Shown here one piece after another: positions 1-20,440 of a stretch of DNA of 64,000 nucleotides. Position 1 is the stretch's first letter, and each line of letters opens with the position of its first letter. This stretch comes from Paragordius varius (Eukaryota > Nematomorpha), in contig OZ176056.1 in assembly GCA_964247055.1 (NCBI GenBank), positions 5,642,001 through 5,706,000 of the forward strand, read 5' to 3'. The position numbers were made by a program, and so were the translations under genes. Under the pieces are notes generated by a model. That model did not search any database. It was not told the DNA's origin and saw nothing but the letters and a program-made list of their open reading frames with translations.

Positions 1-773
1 AAGTCTTGTAACCCGAGCCTAAAATCGGTTACAAAACGGTTTTCAAAATTTTTTCTCCGATTTTCACATTTTTTTCGTTTTTAGAACTGGTTCTCAATAG
101 AATAAAACCGATTCTTAAAATGGTCCCGATCGTATATCCAAATATCTGTTATTCTGAAAACATTCACATCTAAGCACACCTATTATATTAAATTAGATAT
201 GTAAGGGTTAATTCATTTATTTTTTGCCATTTAATCATCTCACAAATTCCTTTAGTCATAATTAAAAATACCCTTTTTAAAATTTTAAACTTAATAGTTA
301 GAGGTTTCTTTTCTTAAAAATAATAAAGTTAGTTGTGAACCACTAATAGATATCTCGTTGATAATCCTGCAAGTTTGGAAAAAACGTTTTAAGTGTAACT
401 TTTAATGTTTAAAATTAGCGTTATGTGATCTTTTAATTTATAATTCCCATTTATAGCAATGGTATTCTTGTACTTCAAAATACTTTACATAAAGTGGTTT
501 TTTATCCTCAATTGCAAAAATAATGTTTTAAAGGATCCAACAAAAAAAAGGCATACAGATGCATTTTAAATCATTATAGGAGCGTGTAAATTGAACCGGT
601 TAAAACGTTTCTTGAAAATTTTAACTCCTTCCAGCTCCTATTCATTATATTTTTTGGTTTCAAAACCGTTTTTTAAATTGGATATTCCAAAACGTTTTAA
701 ATTGTTAAAACTGTTTTGGTTTCCAAGCCCTGAATACATAATATTTCGCATAAAATTTGCGTGTGTAAAAACC
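1..773. other. Flanking DNA 3' of the glutamate receptor, no gene seen
   Basis: A+T-rich sequence with no open frame that resembles a known protein. Short motifs such as AACCGGTT and AAAACGTTTT recur between about 1 and 720, which may be a degraded repeat, but no ends or target duplication could be defined. Confidence 0.5.
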
Positions 774-779
774 TTTATT
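774..779 (-). promoter_or_regulatory. Likely polyadenylation signal of the glutamate receptor gene
   Basis: TTTATT on the plus strand reads AATAAA on the minus strand, 44 nt after the receptor stop codon. Position and sequence suit a poly(A) signal; no transcript evidence is available. Confidence 0.5.
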
Positions 780-822
780 GATAAATTAACAGTAAATGCA
801 AAAGGTAGATCATAACTGATAT

Positions 823-7184
<6,362 letters not shown>

Positions 7185-8268
7185 CTAAAATGATATCATA
7201 AATTTAGCGTTAAATATCTATCTTATAGATTTATCTGGTATCATATTTTGTTATCAGATTAACTAATTAATTTTTCTTTTTCCTAACAAAAATACTTTAT
7301 TGATTTTATTTATTTTTTAATTTGTCAAGGATTTACAGAATTCCGTGACTTATTTAATATATCTACACAATCGGTGTAAATTTTACAGAGAAAAACTATT
7401 TATAATTATTAATACAATCATTATTGCTTTTTAAAAATATATTTAACTTTAATTTTTTTTGACTAAACTTTTTGCCATTATCACCAGAAACCAGAACAAG
7501 TAGACTCTCGATCAAGATTTAACCCAAATTTTAGCGGTTTTATTTTTATTAATTAATCAACCAGATCTTAACAATTGTTAGCCGGTCATGCGGTTTTAAT
7601 GACATGGTTATATTAATGCCTGCCACCTGAAATTATTTCAACGGCTTGATTTAGTTTTGAAGAAAATGAAATTAAGTGGGTTTGCTAAATTTAAGCTTTA
7701 CAGGTAAAAAGAAACCGTTTTGGGGGAGCGAAGGTTATTTTTCTAAACGTTTCAAACTTAGAACTGACAAACTTTAAATTTTCAATCCAAGTGTTATCTT
7801 TTTGTAATATAGTTTTATTTTTTAAAAGAATTTTCCAAAAGTATTTATTTTTATTATTCCCAATCAGGGTAAAAATAAAATTCAAAAATAATCAAGTATT
7901 ACTATCAGTACTAATAATATGGTTTGCAAAAAGGATCTATGGTGCCCAATAATTACTTTAATTCCGTTTCCAAATATAAAAAATTACCCAACCAGCTCGG
8001 TTTTGGTTACCTTATTGGTCTAATTAAATGGGTTAAATAATAATCTTTGTTTAACACTTCATGACCTATTAAGGTAGTTATATCATATTTAAATATTTTA
8101 AAACAATAAGCATTGTACCATTAATATATGTTTTTAGCCTTTTAGGCGAATAGAAAACATTTCCTAAATATAAAATTGAGAATAATCATCATTTCCAACA
8201 TTTTTGACGCCATTTTTTCATCGTGTATACAACAGGCGAATAATGTATATTTTGAAACTTTAAATTAA

Positions 8269-8823
8269 CACTTGAATACAACAGACTCATTTTAGTCCTT
8301 CGATTCAAATTGGGGTAGTTGGATACCCCAGGCCTGCTTAAAATCAAATACTTTAAAAAGTATGGAAGGAATCGAAACCATGGCAAAACTTTACACATAT
8401 ATAACATTAATAAACCTAAATATATAAAAAAATTTATTCAAAAAGACTTGATATTACTTATTTTAAGCTGAAACCGAAAGGTAAAAATTTCGTCAACATG
8501 ACATGTGTGAAATTATAAAGTCAAAAAATAATATAAAATAAACCGCTCTTTCTAATTCCATCATGTAATTTAAATTAAAAATTATCTGTAGTTTTACCCT
8601 TAAACTTAAATGAAGACGATATTTTGCAAAAATTTTGTAAAATAAAAATGGCGTCCAAGTAGTTTGACACTTTTTTTCAAAACAAAATTTGATTAAGATA
8701 TTTTGGCATATTTATATAATTAGGATAGAAGCATAAATTTAAATTGGGACCGTTTCCTTCAGTAGTTTTTTATAATTTAAATTTAGTCTGGGGTATTTAG
8801 ATGCCCCAATTTGAATCGAAGTG
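8269..8823. mobile_element. piggyBac-like MITE, copy 1, with TTAA target duplication
   Basis: 555-bp element flanked by TTAA at 8265-8268 and 8824-8827. Its ends are inverted: CACTTGAATACAA on the left and the reverse complement of TTTGAATCGAAGTG on the right. A copy of CTTCGATTCAAATTGGGG also sits just inside the left end. It has no transposase. A second full copy lies at 27211-27772. TTAA duplications are the hallmark of piggyBac transposition. Confidence 0.8.
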
Positions 8824-8827
8824 TTAA

Positions 8828-11800
8828 ATACCGGCAAAATTTTGTTTAATTTTAATATCAGCTGTTGGTTTCGATCGTGTTTAAATGTTTGAATTTGGGA
8901 CTCTAAAAGTTAAAAAACTGTGGAAAATTTAATTTTTTTCTTATGCACTAAGAGAGAGTTTGATAATTAATTTTTAACCAAAACAACGCGTAAAAGAGTA
9001 GTTTCTTTACCAAGCTCTGGGAATAAAAATATGTAAGAAATGTTAAAAATATATATCTAACACGAATATTATTTAATTTAAAAAACATGCAGAGCAAAAA
9101 ATAATTGTAAAATATATTATTCGAAAGCTAAGAGCTTTATATGATAGAAAAGAGTTATTTTAATTTTCCTGTAATTAGCCAAAAAAAATCGAATATTAGG
9201 TCAAATAAAATTTAAAACAATAGATGAACACGTGTCAACAAAATTTAATGGTTCAAATATAACATAATGATAAATATAAACGCAAAACATTATCAAAAAT
9301 GATTATACATTTTTACAAGGGATGGCCCTTTGAATTTGATCATAGAAACTTGTTAATATGCGGTAAGAGATTTTAATTTCTTATTAAAATAATCATACAT
9401 ACATATATATATATATATATGGAGATAGTTTATACAATATATCGGATTCAAAAAAATTAAGATATATATAAAGAATTTAGATAATTTGAAAGCGGAGGTT
9501 TACTTTTGATGTCAAAATTCAGTTATTTATTTAATATTTTTATAGCGCAATCCGCCATTTTCGCGTATAAACTAGCCTATTTAAGAAGGGCAAAAAATTT
9601 AGGACTTTTGAAGCTTACATGTAAAATTTGAAATTTAAAAATGTAGCTTTGCTTTTTGTAGGTAGTTTGATATATTATAGTGGTATTTTTTGGAATAAAG
9701 CATTTAGCTTTCACCAAAAAGTTTTTATAAAATGTTCGCAAATTTTGCCATTTTTACAGAGGACTTACCACAAAAGTGTAATAACTTTCATATATCTCGT
9801 AAGGAACCTAACCAAAACCACCACGATAATCCTGATACATTATTTAGTTATTTATTTATATCCCCAGATTTTGGACGCAGTGTTATTCTATATAATTCGT
9901 TGATCTAAAGATGTTAAACACACATCAGTATTTAAATTTAATTTGTTTGTTTTTTGAATTTAAATTAAATTAAAATGTGTTTTTACAAATAATCCACTTT
10001 GGGATGAAGACAAACGAATGTTTTGAACAGAATTATATTATACCAATAATGTGCCTTTTAATACCATAAAATAATACGCAACAAAATTTTCATAACTAAC
10101 TTTTTAAAAAATGCATTTTTCATAATATCTTTTTGGTGTCATAAATCAGCAGCCATATATTAAAAATTATCTTTACAAAACATTTGCCTTTATTTGAAAA
10201 AAACTAGCCCATTTTAGTTAAGACCAAAAATTTGGGATATTCGTAAAAGTAGAAATATATTTCTTAGACGACTTGTTAGGCCCAAAACGAAGAGTTTGAT
10301 CACAATGCTGATGTTTCGATCAGAAAATATATATTTGATATTGCACATATAAAATTCAAAATGTCTAATTTTTCATGTCATTTTTTTAATTTATTTTAGA
10401 AATATAAGAAAAAACTGATTTCAAAACAAAAATGAAGCTAATTTAATATCGATTTTCTTAAATTAAATACGGTACATTAAATTTTAATAAATACTCCATA
10501 TTTAATATTTTCTAACTTATATAAAAATTTTCAAATAATTTTTGATGATCATATTCAACGAGCTAATAAATCTGTAGAGTTCGAACTTAAAAATTTAGAG
10601 TACGAATTCATGAGATCTAATGGTTTTAAATATTTATTTGTATTGAATATTACCCGTTACCGGACGGTTCATACATACTCATATTAACACCCCATATCGA
10701 GTATAGGAATCGCATTTAAAATGGATTTAGTGGTATAAATTATATAAGCTTTTGCAATTAAATTAGAGTAATGCTTAAATTAAACCAAAATTATTTTATA
10801 ATATATAATATAAAATTAAAAACAAAAGTCCGAGTAAAACGGAACGGAAACATCCAAATCTAAATTGCATAAACTATTTTTTTATACAATTAGAAAAATA
10901 AATCTGCCAATTATAGATTAATATATGATCGATATAAAATTAATCATTACAGAAATAGGGTCTTATATGTTTTATTAAATTACCGATTGGAATTTTGAAT
11001 AATCCTTTTAGGGGTGGTCGTTGAGTTGAATTAGCCCTCAAAAAGGCCAAAAGTGGGATAATGATATAATAAATACAGAAAAATAAATTCATAAATAATT
11101 TGGATTATAATTAAAATTTATTTTGTGCATAACATATTTAAAGGAAAAATAAATACTTTATGTGTTTTTGGTAATTATATGTTTGAAGAAAAAAAATAAA
11201 TTTAAAAAAAAAATATAAATTCAACGTTTTATCAACTTTGTGCATTATGTGTGTTAATATTATTGGTCCGTCCATATTAACGTGTCACATCACATTCAAT
11301 AAAAGATATCTTTTGAACGTAATGTGTGCTAATGCAAAAAAGCAAACTGGACATCATAAGCTCCAACTTTTATCTATCAATGCCATCATTCAAATAATAA
11401 AAACAGTTAAGAAATTTGCTAACACATATATATAGAAATACATATATTTATAAAAACTATGCGATTTTTAATGTTTTGTTGTCCATAAAAAATGGTAGTT
11501 TGGGAACAGGTATAAATAACATACAATATAATTTTTATTGGTTTTTTCTATGGAAATATTTTATTACTTTTAATTAAAATAAAAATATGTAAAATATTTA
11601 ATATAAGGAGCTTGGTAATATTGTTAACGTTTTTTTCATTCATGTATGTATATTTTAAATTTACATTTAAATGAAAAATTTTACATCTTGATTCCTTGGC
11701 TAGTTACTTATTCCCTGTAGTATAAATTCAATGTCATATTTTAAATCCAAGATAGAATCTGCAATGGTAATATATTGACCACAATTGTAAAATTGTATAA

Positions 11801-13500
11801 TACAGAATTAAATTTTCATTTTATTAGGATGAAACATATATTCTATAGGGGTGGCTTTTGGACAAAATATATAACTATCCTAAAAAATAGAGCTAATTGC
11901 ACTCAACTAACAAATAATAAAAGTTTTTTTTGTTGTCGTCATTTTAATAGTGTCCGCTTAAGGTTCAAAAAAGTACACAGTTATTAAATATTGGAATAAA
12001 TTAAGGATATTTTTTGATTAAATATTTACACAGTCACCACATCTTCATTAATATTCAGTGTAAAAAATACAAAAAGTTAAGGATTAAGCATTTGCAGTTA
12101 TGTGATATATTTTTTTGATATAGCTTCATTTTTAGGATTTTTTTGTTTTTAAAACGGAAATCCAACGAAAATGCTTTAAAACCAAATTAGCCCCTTAAAC
12201 ACTTCATAATGCCATATAATATATAATCGTTCAATTTATATTCTGTAATTTATAGTGAAGGATAGCTGATAATTTCATGACAATAAATTAACCATTGCAG
12301 GACGCTTTGCGGGCCGCATTCACATATATGGAAATTAACAAATATTTTAAATTTCAAATAAGTCGTAAAAACTACTATTTGTTTTAACAATTTCCGCAAG
12401 TTCATTCCCAAAATTCATAAAACATATTCAGAAAATTTGTTAAAAAAATTTTTCAAGTTATTGTAAAATTTTGTTTTTAAAATTTCTCGCGGGCTACAAA
12501 AATATTTTGGAGGGCCGCACGATATTTTATTCTTTAATATCTTGAGTAGTAACTATAAAGTTGTTTCATTTACAATATCAATCATTACATTTGTACATAT
12601 CATATTATAAGGTTAAGATTTTACTAACAATGTTAAAGATTTATGTATTGTGCATCTTTTAAGGTAATAAGGATCAAAATAAAATAAAGTAATATAGTAA
12701 TAATTTAATTAAGAATAATCTTAGATTACAATTTATATATTGTCTAAGCAAAATTTAAATTCATTTTTATTAAAGACTCCATTAAATAACTAAAGCCCAA
12801 TTAGTAAGATGATATATTGGAGAAATAGTCTACCCTATCATATGATATATAGCTCTTTTACTTTTTAAAAATCTGAGGTACGGTTAAATTAGGTCGGATA
12901 TAAAACTAAAAAGATATAAAATAGGGTCATGGATCTTTCATAGCTAGTGAAGTTGTAAAATTTGAATAAGCGTACAAATTCATTATATGTTGTCCAAAAA
13001 GTTAAATGAATATAGTAAATATTTATCTTAAATATGGCTAAATTATAAAAGTGATATATATATACATAATCAAAATGAAAATCTATCATTAGGGTCGATA
13101 GAACCTAAAAATTATAATGGATAAAAAATCTTAAAATTGGCTAGAATGCCAATTGTATTATTTAATTATTTACTTTTTAAAGATAAAGTCAAATAGTGCT
13201 TATTTAAAGGTCATTTCATATGATATTTTTAAAAGCTAACATGTGTTTTTATATTTTAACACCGAAAATTCTGGAATAGAATCATATGATTTGTTTTCGC
13301 AATACTAACATGCCATTGATGAAAATCATTTTTCTCCAATAATACAATATAGCCCTCCTGTGTTTTAGTTTTATATGATTATATGAAATGCAAAATTTAT
13401 TATATATAATAAACAGAGACGTGTTTGTATTATACAGGTAATTAGCACTAACCGGGAATTTTTTGGAAAGAATTAAATTGGCAACAGTAAAACTGGACTA
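8828..13500. other. A+T-rich intergenic DNA between the inverted arms, no gene seen
   Basis: No frame here matches a protein family I recognise; the longest, at 9628-9903, is a hydrophobic A+T-driven frame. It contains an (AT)n run near 9405-9420 and the hAT-like MITE at 12298-12545. The stretch around 9500-9900 belongs to a sequence present three times in the window (see findings). The first exon of the receptor could lie here but could not be identified. Confidence 0.5.
12298..12545. mobile_element. hAT-like MITE remnant
   Basis: Begins CAGGACGCTTTGCGGGCCGC and ends near AGGGCCGCACGATATT. The GC-rich GCGGGCCGCA motif inside each end is shared with the copies at 33640, 47564 and 63166, and is typical of a large class of non-autonomous hAT elements. 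The right end is approximate and no target duplication was resolved. Confidence 0.5.
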
Positions 13501-15185
13501 GGTGTTGCAAAGCAAGAAAAAAGCTAGTTTAGAATGATTCTTTTAATATATAATTATACACAAGACAAACATTTATGGTTATATAAAATCATCGCTAAAA
13601 TAAACATCATATTCGTAGAGTGAATATACATTATAGTGCCCACAAAAAATATTAAAAATATGTGCAGGATTATCATTTGGTATAAAGGCTTACGAGTGTA
13701 TCTTAAAATCACAAAATTTTTGCACGTTTTGTTAAATAAAGATTTTTTGGTGAAAACTAAATGCTACCTTTCAAAAAAATATCATTAAAGTATATGAAAT
13801 ACTATATTTAAGAATCAAATTTAAAATTGATGTGAGCTCAGAATTATTATTGTGACCAGTCCGAAATGTTAGGAAACAGTAAAAAAACATATTAATTTAT
13901 ATAATATATAATTTGATTATGCTAAACATGAATCACCTCAAAATTGCAATTAAAAGGTAAGGTTTAAAATTTGGGGGATTCTATAAAATGTGTGAAAAAT
14001 TGAATAGGAATATTTAGCAGAATTATATGAAAAATGCAAATTTATGATTGCAAGCGTTTTTTGACCGTTTCCATAATGCCTCCATATGGTATAAAGTAAG
14101 CTTCAACAAAATATTGTTATAAATTCAATCTTTACGCATTTTTTGATACAGAAATTTTTGATGATACAATTTGGCCTTTAAAACTTTATTGCGCAATCTC
14201 GGCCCTTTCGTGTTCTTTAAGAATTTCTTATTAAATCACGCAATTTTGATTTGAAAACGTAATTGTAGGTTTAACATAATTTTGATATGTATATATGACT
14301 TTTTGTTGTCATGACAAAAATATTTGCCATTGATTCTGAGCAACAAAGAATTATTTATTCATGAATAAATATTAAACCACCTACGTTGGGCTAATGGACT
14401 ATACCGAAACTTGGCTGGTATTTTTTAAACCTAAACCAGATTGATTCGATCTTGTAGTTTTATTAATCTTTCTGATAAAAAGTTTAAAACTCAATAAACC
14501 TTATAATTTTAAATTATATGTTTAAGAAACCCCTTTTCAAAACTAATTTTTTCTTTTTAAACATTACAAAAAACTTATTAATTGCAGAAATAAAAACGGT
14601 CCATTCTTCATTACAACAGTTCCATTTGATTTCATTATAAAATATTCTGATCTCAAAGTGGGTAATACACTTTTAAATAACTAAAAAATATAACCCAGAC
14701 CATATTCACTTATATAACTGCTTTGAAATCGGTAATCTTTGGATAGGGTTTGAGTTTTAAATAAACAAATTAGGGGCCGTTAATTTATAATTAAAACAGT
14801 TACTTATGTCTTTAATATATGGCCTATTATTTTGTTACCTCTTTTTTAATTCGGTAGAAATTATAATGGTAAAAAGTGTATTCTAGAAAAAAACATGGAA
14901 TGATTTTTATTATAGGTAATTTAAAATATCAAATTTATTTTTTCTGTTTTCACTTTACGTACAATGTCCGATTATGTAGATATTAAGTCACGGAATATGA
15001 TAGATAATCCTTTAAACAAATTTAAGGATAACTAAAATCAATAAACTGTTACCTATGGAAAGAATAAGTTAATTAGTTAATCTCATAACTTAATATGATA
15101 CTAGATACAATGATAAAATGTGTCTGTATTCAATTTTAAGCGCGTTGTTTAAGGCCAAAAAGTATGAAAATGTAAATGCTCTTAG

Positions 15186-15707
15186 TAGGGGTTAACGCGC
15201 AGCTAAAAAAATTTTTACGGCCCACGAAAAATTAAAAAAAAACAAATAAAAAATATCTCTGTGAAAATTATATCAATTACTTTAAATATTATTTTTACTT
15301 AGTAATTAATTCAAAATCATATCTATTTAATTATTAAAATAATTAATTGTTCAGTAAAAAGTTATTTTAATGCCGTTTAAATTATATGTAACACATCACC
15401 CTTAATTGGAATTGGTAAAATACTATGAGTAAATTTCAAAAATTATTAAAATTTTTTAGTCGTAAACTGTAAAATTAGGTATACTTTTTATTGAAGAACG
15501 TAACTTCCTAAATAAATATTATATCATACCAAAATTTGCCAAGGCAATATACAATAAATAAAAAATTTGGGAGAAACATTGTCGTATTACAGTAGAGGAT
15601 TGAAATACAATAAAATGTATTTTATTGTCCATTTATGCTCAATGCGGCCAGTCTATTTTTTGAGCTGAAAATTCGGCCCTTAACGCTATTTGTATTGAGC
15701 ACCCCTG
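15186..15707. mobile_element. hAT-like non-autonomous element inserted in the right arm
   Basis: Begins TAGGGGTTAACGCGCAGC and ends GAGCACCCCTG; the ends are inverted and carry the GGCCC-rich subterminal motifs of the other hAT-like copies. It interrupts an alignment that is continuous in the left arm at about 7.0-7.2 kb, and the excess length (about 500 bp) equals its size. The flanking 8-mers match poorly. Confidence 0.6.
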
Positions 15708-15964
15708 CTATAAAGCATGCCCTAACTCTTCACACAATTCCCATTTATATTAGTTGATAGGATCCAGTTAATCTAATCATATAACGCTATAATATAACCT
15801 TCTCAACTACTATTGTAATTTATTGATACATAATAAATGACATACTAATATTTTTGTGTTTATGTAATGTGTCAAATACTAGAAAATGGCCGATCATCAG
15901 TATTTATTTGGGTTTTTCTAGCAAAATTTAATTTATCCTATAACCGCGGTATATGCTGAATTAA

Positions 15965-18125
15965 ATTTTCGAATATTGGCTTCAGAGCTTACTAAGACGA
16001 CACAATTAATGCAGATGCCATATTAGATTTAGTACAATATTACGATTGGGAGCAAATCCTATATGAGTGTGAGAAAGGTTTATATTTTTATTTTACCATA
16101 TCTTTTTTGATCTTATGCGTTTTGTTTTGGCCCAAATTGGAAATAAGATTTTTTATACAAATTTATGTTTTCATGGAATCATAAACTTACAACACTCGTC
16201 AAAGAAAGAGCGGATGATTACATAAATACGTTTGCAGCTAATAATTGTTTAATAGACCCAAAAATTCAAAATAAAAATGCAAAAATAGAGATGAGGTTGC
16301 TTAGATACATACAGTTATAAGTTGATACAAAAAATGGGCATGAATCGACTTCGTTATCATTTTGATTATACAATGATTAAATTTAATTTTGAAGAGTATA
16401 AAATAAAAATTTTATTGATTTTTTCACAATTCGCTGTGTTTACCATTTTGTGATGATATGCTACCAAATATTAAATTTGTTATATCCAACAAATATTTAA
16501 TTCAATTAGTTTTTTTTCTTTAAGAAAAATGATATTAAATTTTTTGTATAGTATTTATTTAGTGCATCATGATATATCCCAACCAATTAACGAATTATTA
16601 CATTATATTTTCGTATTTAGGATATAAGAATTCAGATTTCACTGACTTCCGTGGAGCCAATGTATTTGGATTTTCTTTCTTTCTTTCGTCAACTGATAAT
16701 TATAAGAAATGCCATAGTAATGCAATAAATAGCTCTCACAATATCACTTAAATTATAAAACATTAAATCACATAACCTCAAAAGTCTGATTTTTTTAATA
16801 TATTAAAATTTTTGATGAGAGTCAATTCTAATAAATGAGATAGTATTAAAAAATGAGTACTTAATTGACATAACAGTTGAAATAGTTCATTTTACATTTC
16901 GCTTGCATTCGCCAATAAAAGAATTTATATATCTGAAGATAAACTTGAATTGCCTCACCCAGTGAAAAGAAAGCTGTGCAAATATCAATATACACTTCTT
17001 ATTCAACGATCCAACAGCACGCAAAGCCTGGTTAAAGCATTTACGACTGCAAGAAATTATACTTTAACAGTAAAAAATTTCTTTTTTTATATAAATGATA
17101 GATATGTCCAAAAATAATTAAATGTATTGATAAAAACGAAAAAAGTAGACCTTTTTCCCATAAATATACGGTGTCATCTACCAAATATAATTAAATTTGA
17201 AAAATCTATTTAATCTCACTTCTTTATGTGTTTTTTAAACTGTTTTTATAATTAAAAATTTGACATGACACCAAAAAAACGGTAAAGTTTTGTTTTTGGC
17301 AAATTTTTCCTGGCTTATAAATACGTCATAGAATCAAGCAAGATGTATTTTAGTACTCTGATGCCATACTACTCTTTGGTAAAGTACTTCGATGGTTCAA
17401 CAAGAAACACCCCTCTGTCAAATATTTTAGCTTCAGTTTTTAAGAGAGGTATCCTTTACAAGAATGAGATCGAGGGCTAAAATGTATGGATTTCAACAAT
17501 TGGGGAAACATTCATGTACACAATTACACAACCATGGTCTTATGTATCTTTGATTTTAATATATATATATATATATCTAGAATCTATAAAAAAATCATTC
17601 GATTTTATGAAACGTTTCTGCGATTAATAGAAACTATGCTGTTCACAATCTTTCATTACTATTATTCCTGTTAATATAAAGTTATATAATATCAAAGGGG
17701 TTATTACAAATTATTAATTAAGTAAAATAAATTGGTATTTATTGGAAGTACGTGATTTGAATAACATTATATAACATTGATTTAGTATCGTTAGGCTTGT
17801 AATAATATTTTTCATCCATATATTTATAATATTATATATGAAAATCAAAAACCCAGGGGTTGGGCTCAAACATAAATTTTAACAATGATGGAGATTGCTT
17901 CAAATTCCAACTTTTTTTAGAATCCACATAAAATCGATGATCTATATATATATATATATATATGTATATATAATATATAATATTTAATAAAAATGTGAAA
18001 ACTTTATATATTATTAATTAAATATATACATATGGGGACATGAGACCCTGTTCTCCGTTTGCGCTTTAATTCCCCAGGTTTAATCAGTAAAGGGTACATC
18101 CATTATTATATGTATTTTTTTCTAT
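15965..18125 (+). pseudogene. Decayed inverted copy of seven glutamate-receptor exons
   Basis: Relics of amino-terminal-domain and early S1 exons appear in order on the plus strand: 15965-16075, 16185-16375, 16618-16730, 16900-17075, 17340-17540, 17850-17945 and 18030-18125. They match the functional exons at 6968-6696, 6627-6284, 6078-5964, 5884-5670, 5412-5161, 4914-4807 and 4758-4648. Recognisable pieces include LVQYYDWEQILYE, TARNYTLTV and MDFNNWGNIHVHNY. Frames are broken in several exons; part of the 6284-6627 exon is deleted (around 16290-16330), and there is a stop just before MDFNNW. The pore and S2 exons are absent. It cannot encode a channel. Confidence 0.8.
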
Positions 18126-19137
18126 CATTTAAAAATTAAATAGAAAATAATTTTTGGTTACCACTGTTATCCTAAATTTTAAAAAATGTTTTAATTAAAA
18201 AATGTAAAATGTTGGCTTCGGAAAACGTTTAAGCTTTTTTAATTAAAATTGGAATTTATGTAACTGCGCCCCCTTGGGGTACATTTTATGATCAGCCTCC
18301 TGGTTATCCAATCATGTGATAGAGCTCCGCAAATCATGTATTCGAGACAATATTCCCGAAAAAGTGTATGCCCATTATAATACAATAATATATTATACTT
18401 TTCTTACGAATGAGCCCAACAATAATTTGGTCCCTATGTTAGGCCGCTTCCTCTCTAAAATGACAGTGTTTACAAAACAATGCTAAAAAAGTTTTGAGCT
18501 AATACCCCAAGTTATGAAACTATGTAAAATCGATTTGGGCATCTCCAGACTAAAGGTCTAGATTTAAGCCTAACGTTTTTTAATTTGCTGCACAGGGCCC
18601 TGCTCTCCGTAAAGTCCGGATTAGAAAATAATGAGGCTTTGAAGCAAATTTGGACAGGATACGACACATTATGAATTGAATGCATGATTTTAAATTTCTA
18701 ATATGCAACAAAAATTATAACCAGGGTGGTCACACTATATTAAATAGGCCAACATAAAAACGTAACTTTATCTTAACCATACATTATATAAATCATTAAT
18801 GGGTTAGCTATTTTTAGTATAAAAGCCGAAATCATGTTTTGGTATAGATAGGGTGCCACTTTTGTAAAATGCGGCTCCATAGAAGATAAGTGCTTTGAAG
18901 CTGATTTTCGGAATAAGTATGAGACTAGAGCAGGGCTTCTTAAACTTTTGTAGTTCCCGACCCCATTTATGATTGCGAGTTTCTTAACGACCCCAACAAA
19001 TATAGAAGAAAAATAATAGTTTCTTTGAAATAGCGCTTAGAAATTTTGTTGATAATATTTATCAGGATTATTTCGGTATTAAGAGATTGACAAAAATAAT
19101 TTTTTTATAAATTTTTTTCATAGTAATATACAAGATA

Positions 19138-20440
19138 CTAGCTGGCCCTGTCACGCTTCGCTGTGACGTAGCCTCACTGATAATTATTCTTAATAATTTG
19201 CAATATATAGAGTTAATGGAGAAAAAAAATAATAAAAAAATTAAATAAAAAGAATGTCTTTTATTCTTTTACGGGTTTTTGCACAGGCTCAAATGTTGTT
19301 TACCCGAATGTGATCCATAATCAATCTCTCCCTTATTAAAGTTAATATTCAACTATCATTGGATTTTTCGTTTTACGAAATCATGGTTTAAAAGTTCTAT
19401 TTTGAAATTGTGTTCACACAGCTAAGATCAAGGGATATAAAAAGTAAATCATTTGTGTTCCCTTTTTAAAGGAAAGAATGATATTATACGAATTCCCCAG
19501 AAATGTGTATAAACTCGTATGGCTTCTTAATTTGAAAATTAGCTCCAAAACTACGCCATTTTAGTATGGTGTCTTAGTTTTAAACCGGTAGACCCCTAAC
19601 CATGGACCTATATGGAAAAAGCGTTGAGTTAAATTTTTTGCCATTATAGGGCAAATATTTATAATTATCTTTGATACCATCCTCTCATGGGTTATTCAAA
19701 AAAATATCTCCACACTAAATAATCGTTGTATGATGGCGTATTTTTAGGTCATAAAGGCTCCAAATTAACGGCTAATAAAAAAAGCTCCACCTTAATTTTC
19801 ACCTAGTTACGGGTAATATTTCAAGCTTTTCAAAATAACCGCAAATAATTGTAACAAAATTTGGGCATCCCATGATGTCAGCTTAAAAACAAAAATTCGA
19901 CTTACAAATGCAATTGTTTTTCCAACTTTCCTCTACGGGTGTCAAGGTTGGACTTTAAAAAGATCCGACACACAGATAAACTCCTTTGAAATGTGGATGC
20001 GGAGAAAACTTTTACAAATAAAATGGACGAATAAAATTACTAACAATGCAATTTTGAGTAAAATCAATCCCGACATGTCATTGCTCGGAATGTCCATCCG
20101 CACCAAACAATCCTACTTTGGCCACATTATAAGATCTAATTCACTGGAAAAGTCATTGATGTTAAAGTTAGCGGTACACGTAAAAGGGGCCGAAGAAGGA
20201 TAAGGTGACAATATTCAACAAGAAACCTACGCAACCTTGGCTGAACTAAACATTAAAACTAAAAATCGCAATTTATGGAGAAGTTTCATTTACAATATTG
20301 CAAAAAATCGACCTCGACTGTAGCAACACACACAATAAGCTCATATGGCTTCATAAATTTTCTGTAAATTAGCTCCAAAACAACGGAATTTTATAGTGGC
20401 GCAGTTATAGCGGCTCTCTGTTTACCCAGCAGCCAATATT
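19138..20440. repeat. Foreign repeat segment inside the hAT-like element
   Basis: Starts ACTAGCTGGCCCTGTCACGC, resembling a repeat start that I recall as common in arthropod genomes but cannot assign to a family. Two direct repeats of about 85 bp (19508-19595 and 20338-20425), sharing TTAGCTCCAAAAC, bracket the LINE fragment. The nested order inferred is hAT, then this repeat, then the LINE piece. Confidence 0.4.
19860..20330 (+). mobile_element. LINE 3' fragment (ORF2 C-terminal region)
   Basis: The translation reads like the C-terminal part of an APE-type LINE ORF2: LTNAIVFPTFLYGCQGWTL, then MWMRRKLLQIKWTNKITN, QSYFGHIIRSNS and a basic GRRRIRW-like stretch. This pattern (YG-x-W, RRLLxIxW, GHIxR, GRxRxxW) is characteristic of the region after the reverse transcriptase. 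The RT core is absent and the frame is broken in the last third. Confidence 0.65.

Larger units (their letters stand above)
13520..18150. repeat. Right arm of the inverted duplication
   Basis: Reverse-complement partner of 4.6-10.2 kb, carrying receptor-exon relics in plus orientation. After removing the hAT-like insertion at 15186-15707, spacing between landmarks matches the left arm across the exon part. The inner part (13.5-14.9 kb) is less regular, and the left arm is longer there. The duplication clearly predates the MITE insertions in each arm. Confidence 0.75.

Noticed and set aside
9628-9903. A 91-codon hydrophobic frame as a small membrane protein gene
   Set aside because: Composition is A+T-driven, it lies in a diverged repeat with three copies, and the copies do not keep the frame.
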